NCBI GenBank assembly: GCA_965243565.1
Contig: OZ251571.1
Span: forward strand, 1,550,001 to 1,614,000
Reading direction: 5' to 3'
Source: CBDEVH01 sp965243565
GTDB taxonomy: Bacteria > Pseudomonadota > Gammaproteobacteria > Tethybacterales > Persebacteraceae
DNA length: 64,000 bases
Under the pieces are notes generated by a model. That model had not been told where the DNA came from and did no database searches. It saw nothing but the letters and a program-made list of their open reading frames with translations. Each line of letters begins with the position of its first letter. Position 1 is the first letter of the stretch. This document shows positions 63,897 to 64,000 of the stretch, piece by piece. The translations under genes were made by a program, and so were the position numbers.

Positions 63897-64000
63897 TTAC
63901 TCTGCCAGCCCATCATAATGAGTTAATAAACCTTGTGTTGAAGCATCCTGCTTTGTGCGGTCAGCGGTTTTGTCCAGTAGTGGGCGTAGGTTTTTGGCTA
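63897..64000 (-). CDS. pgi: Glucose-6-phosphate isomerase, C-terminal end (cut by window edge)
   Basis: The last 33 codons of a minus-strand gene: a tail ending QDASTQGLLTHYDGLAE before TAA at 63897-63899. It matches the C-terminal pattern HDSSTNGLINRYK of E. coli Pgi, which I recall. The enzyme interconverts glucose- and fructose-6-phosphate. Only the tail is visible, so the call is probable rather than certain. Confidence 0.65.
   Translation of the reverse strand, partial: AKNLRPLLDKTADRTKQDASTQGLLTHYDGLAE

Overview
The window is a chromosomal segment of an AT-leaning proteobacterium from the beta/gamma radiation. Gene order is proteobacterial (M23 peptidase-secA; grpE-dnaK-dnaJ; lepA-lepB-rnc-era; rsmI divergent from lpoA-yraN; ctaA-ctaB). 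Several 16S stretches and the tmRNA tag ending in ERFALAA look betaproteobacterial to me from memory; class placement needs a 16S search. Coding density is high, many neighbours overlap by 4-20 bases, and there are no tRNA genes, no CRISPR and no intact insertion sequence.

Layout. 1-4.7 kb: M23 peptidase, secA, tyrS. 4.8-10.5 kb: an oxygenase block with a Rieske oxygenase plus aldehyde dehydrogenase, a deacetylase-fold hydrolase, and a two-gene unit (gamma-butyrobetaine-hydroxylase-like oxygenase plus HD-domain diiron oxygenase) that best matches the TmpA/TmpB phosphonate pathway. 10.5-16 kb: EamA and TauE/SafE transporters, a frameshifted TauE paralogue, MarC, a ureohydrolase and a quinone oxidoreductase. 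15.8-17.3 kb: an FRG-TPR gene and the wreck of a second copy. 17.4-21.8 kb: Zn-alcohol dehydrogenase/enolase-superfamily dehydratase and, divergently, a beta-hydroxyacid dehydrogenase and a PEP-mutase/isocitrate-lyase-like lyase. 22.4-24.1 kb: a stand-alone 16S rRNA gene with its own promoter, processing stem and terminator, and no 23S, 5S or tRNA after it. 24.2-26.6 kb: a three-gene cassette (small DPGSG membrane protein, kinase-like/methyltransferase fusion, YidC-like protein). 26.7-31.3 kb: suhB and the heat-shock operon behind a clear sigma-32-type promoter. 31.3-40 kb: PilT/DotB-like ATPase, serC, nhaA, prpD, catalase, allantoicase and allantoinase. 40-43 kb: tmRNA, rsmI, lpoA-like, yraN. 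43-46.9 kb: a BacNav-type ion channel, an HNH nuclease operon between two copies of a 26-base repeat, FrhB-like protein plus beta-carbonic anhydrase. 46.9-53 kb: a second butyrobetaine-hydroxylase-like oxygenase, heme A/O synthesis, a GGDEF protein, an ABC exporter. 53-57.5 kb: era, rnc, lepB, lepA. 57.6-64 kb: RND permease, homocysteine methyltransferase-like protein, a second enolase-superfamily enzyme, an EamA transporter and the tail of pgi.

How it fits together. The accessory genes suggest use of small marine-type organic nitrogen and phosphorus compounds: quaternary amines and phosphonates (Rieske/ALDH, TmpA/TmpB-like pair, second 2-oxoglutarate oxygenase, betaine-homocysteine methyltransferase-like enzyme), guanidino and acetylated amines (ureohydrolase, deacetylase-fold enzyme), allantoin (puuE, alc) and sugar acids. 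A recurrent regulatory trait is a -10 hexamer 6-13 bases before the start codon of several genes without a Shine-Dalgarno sequence, which would give nearly leaderless mRNAs. All functional links between neighbours are inferences from sequence and gene order.
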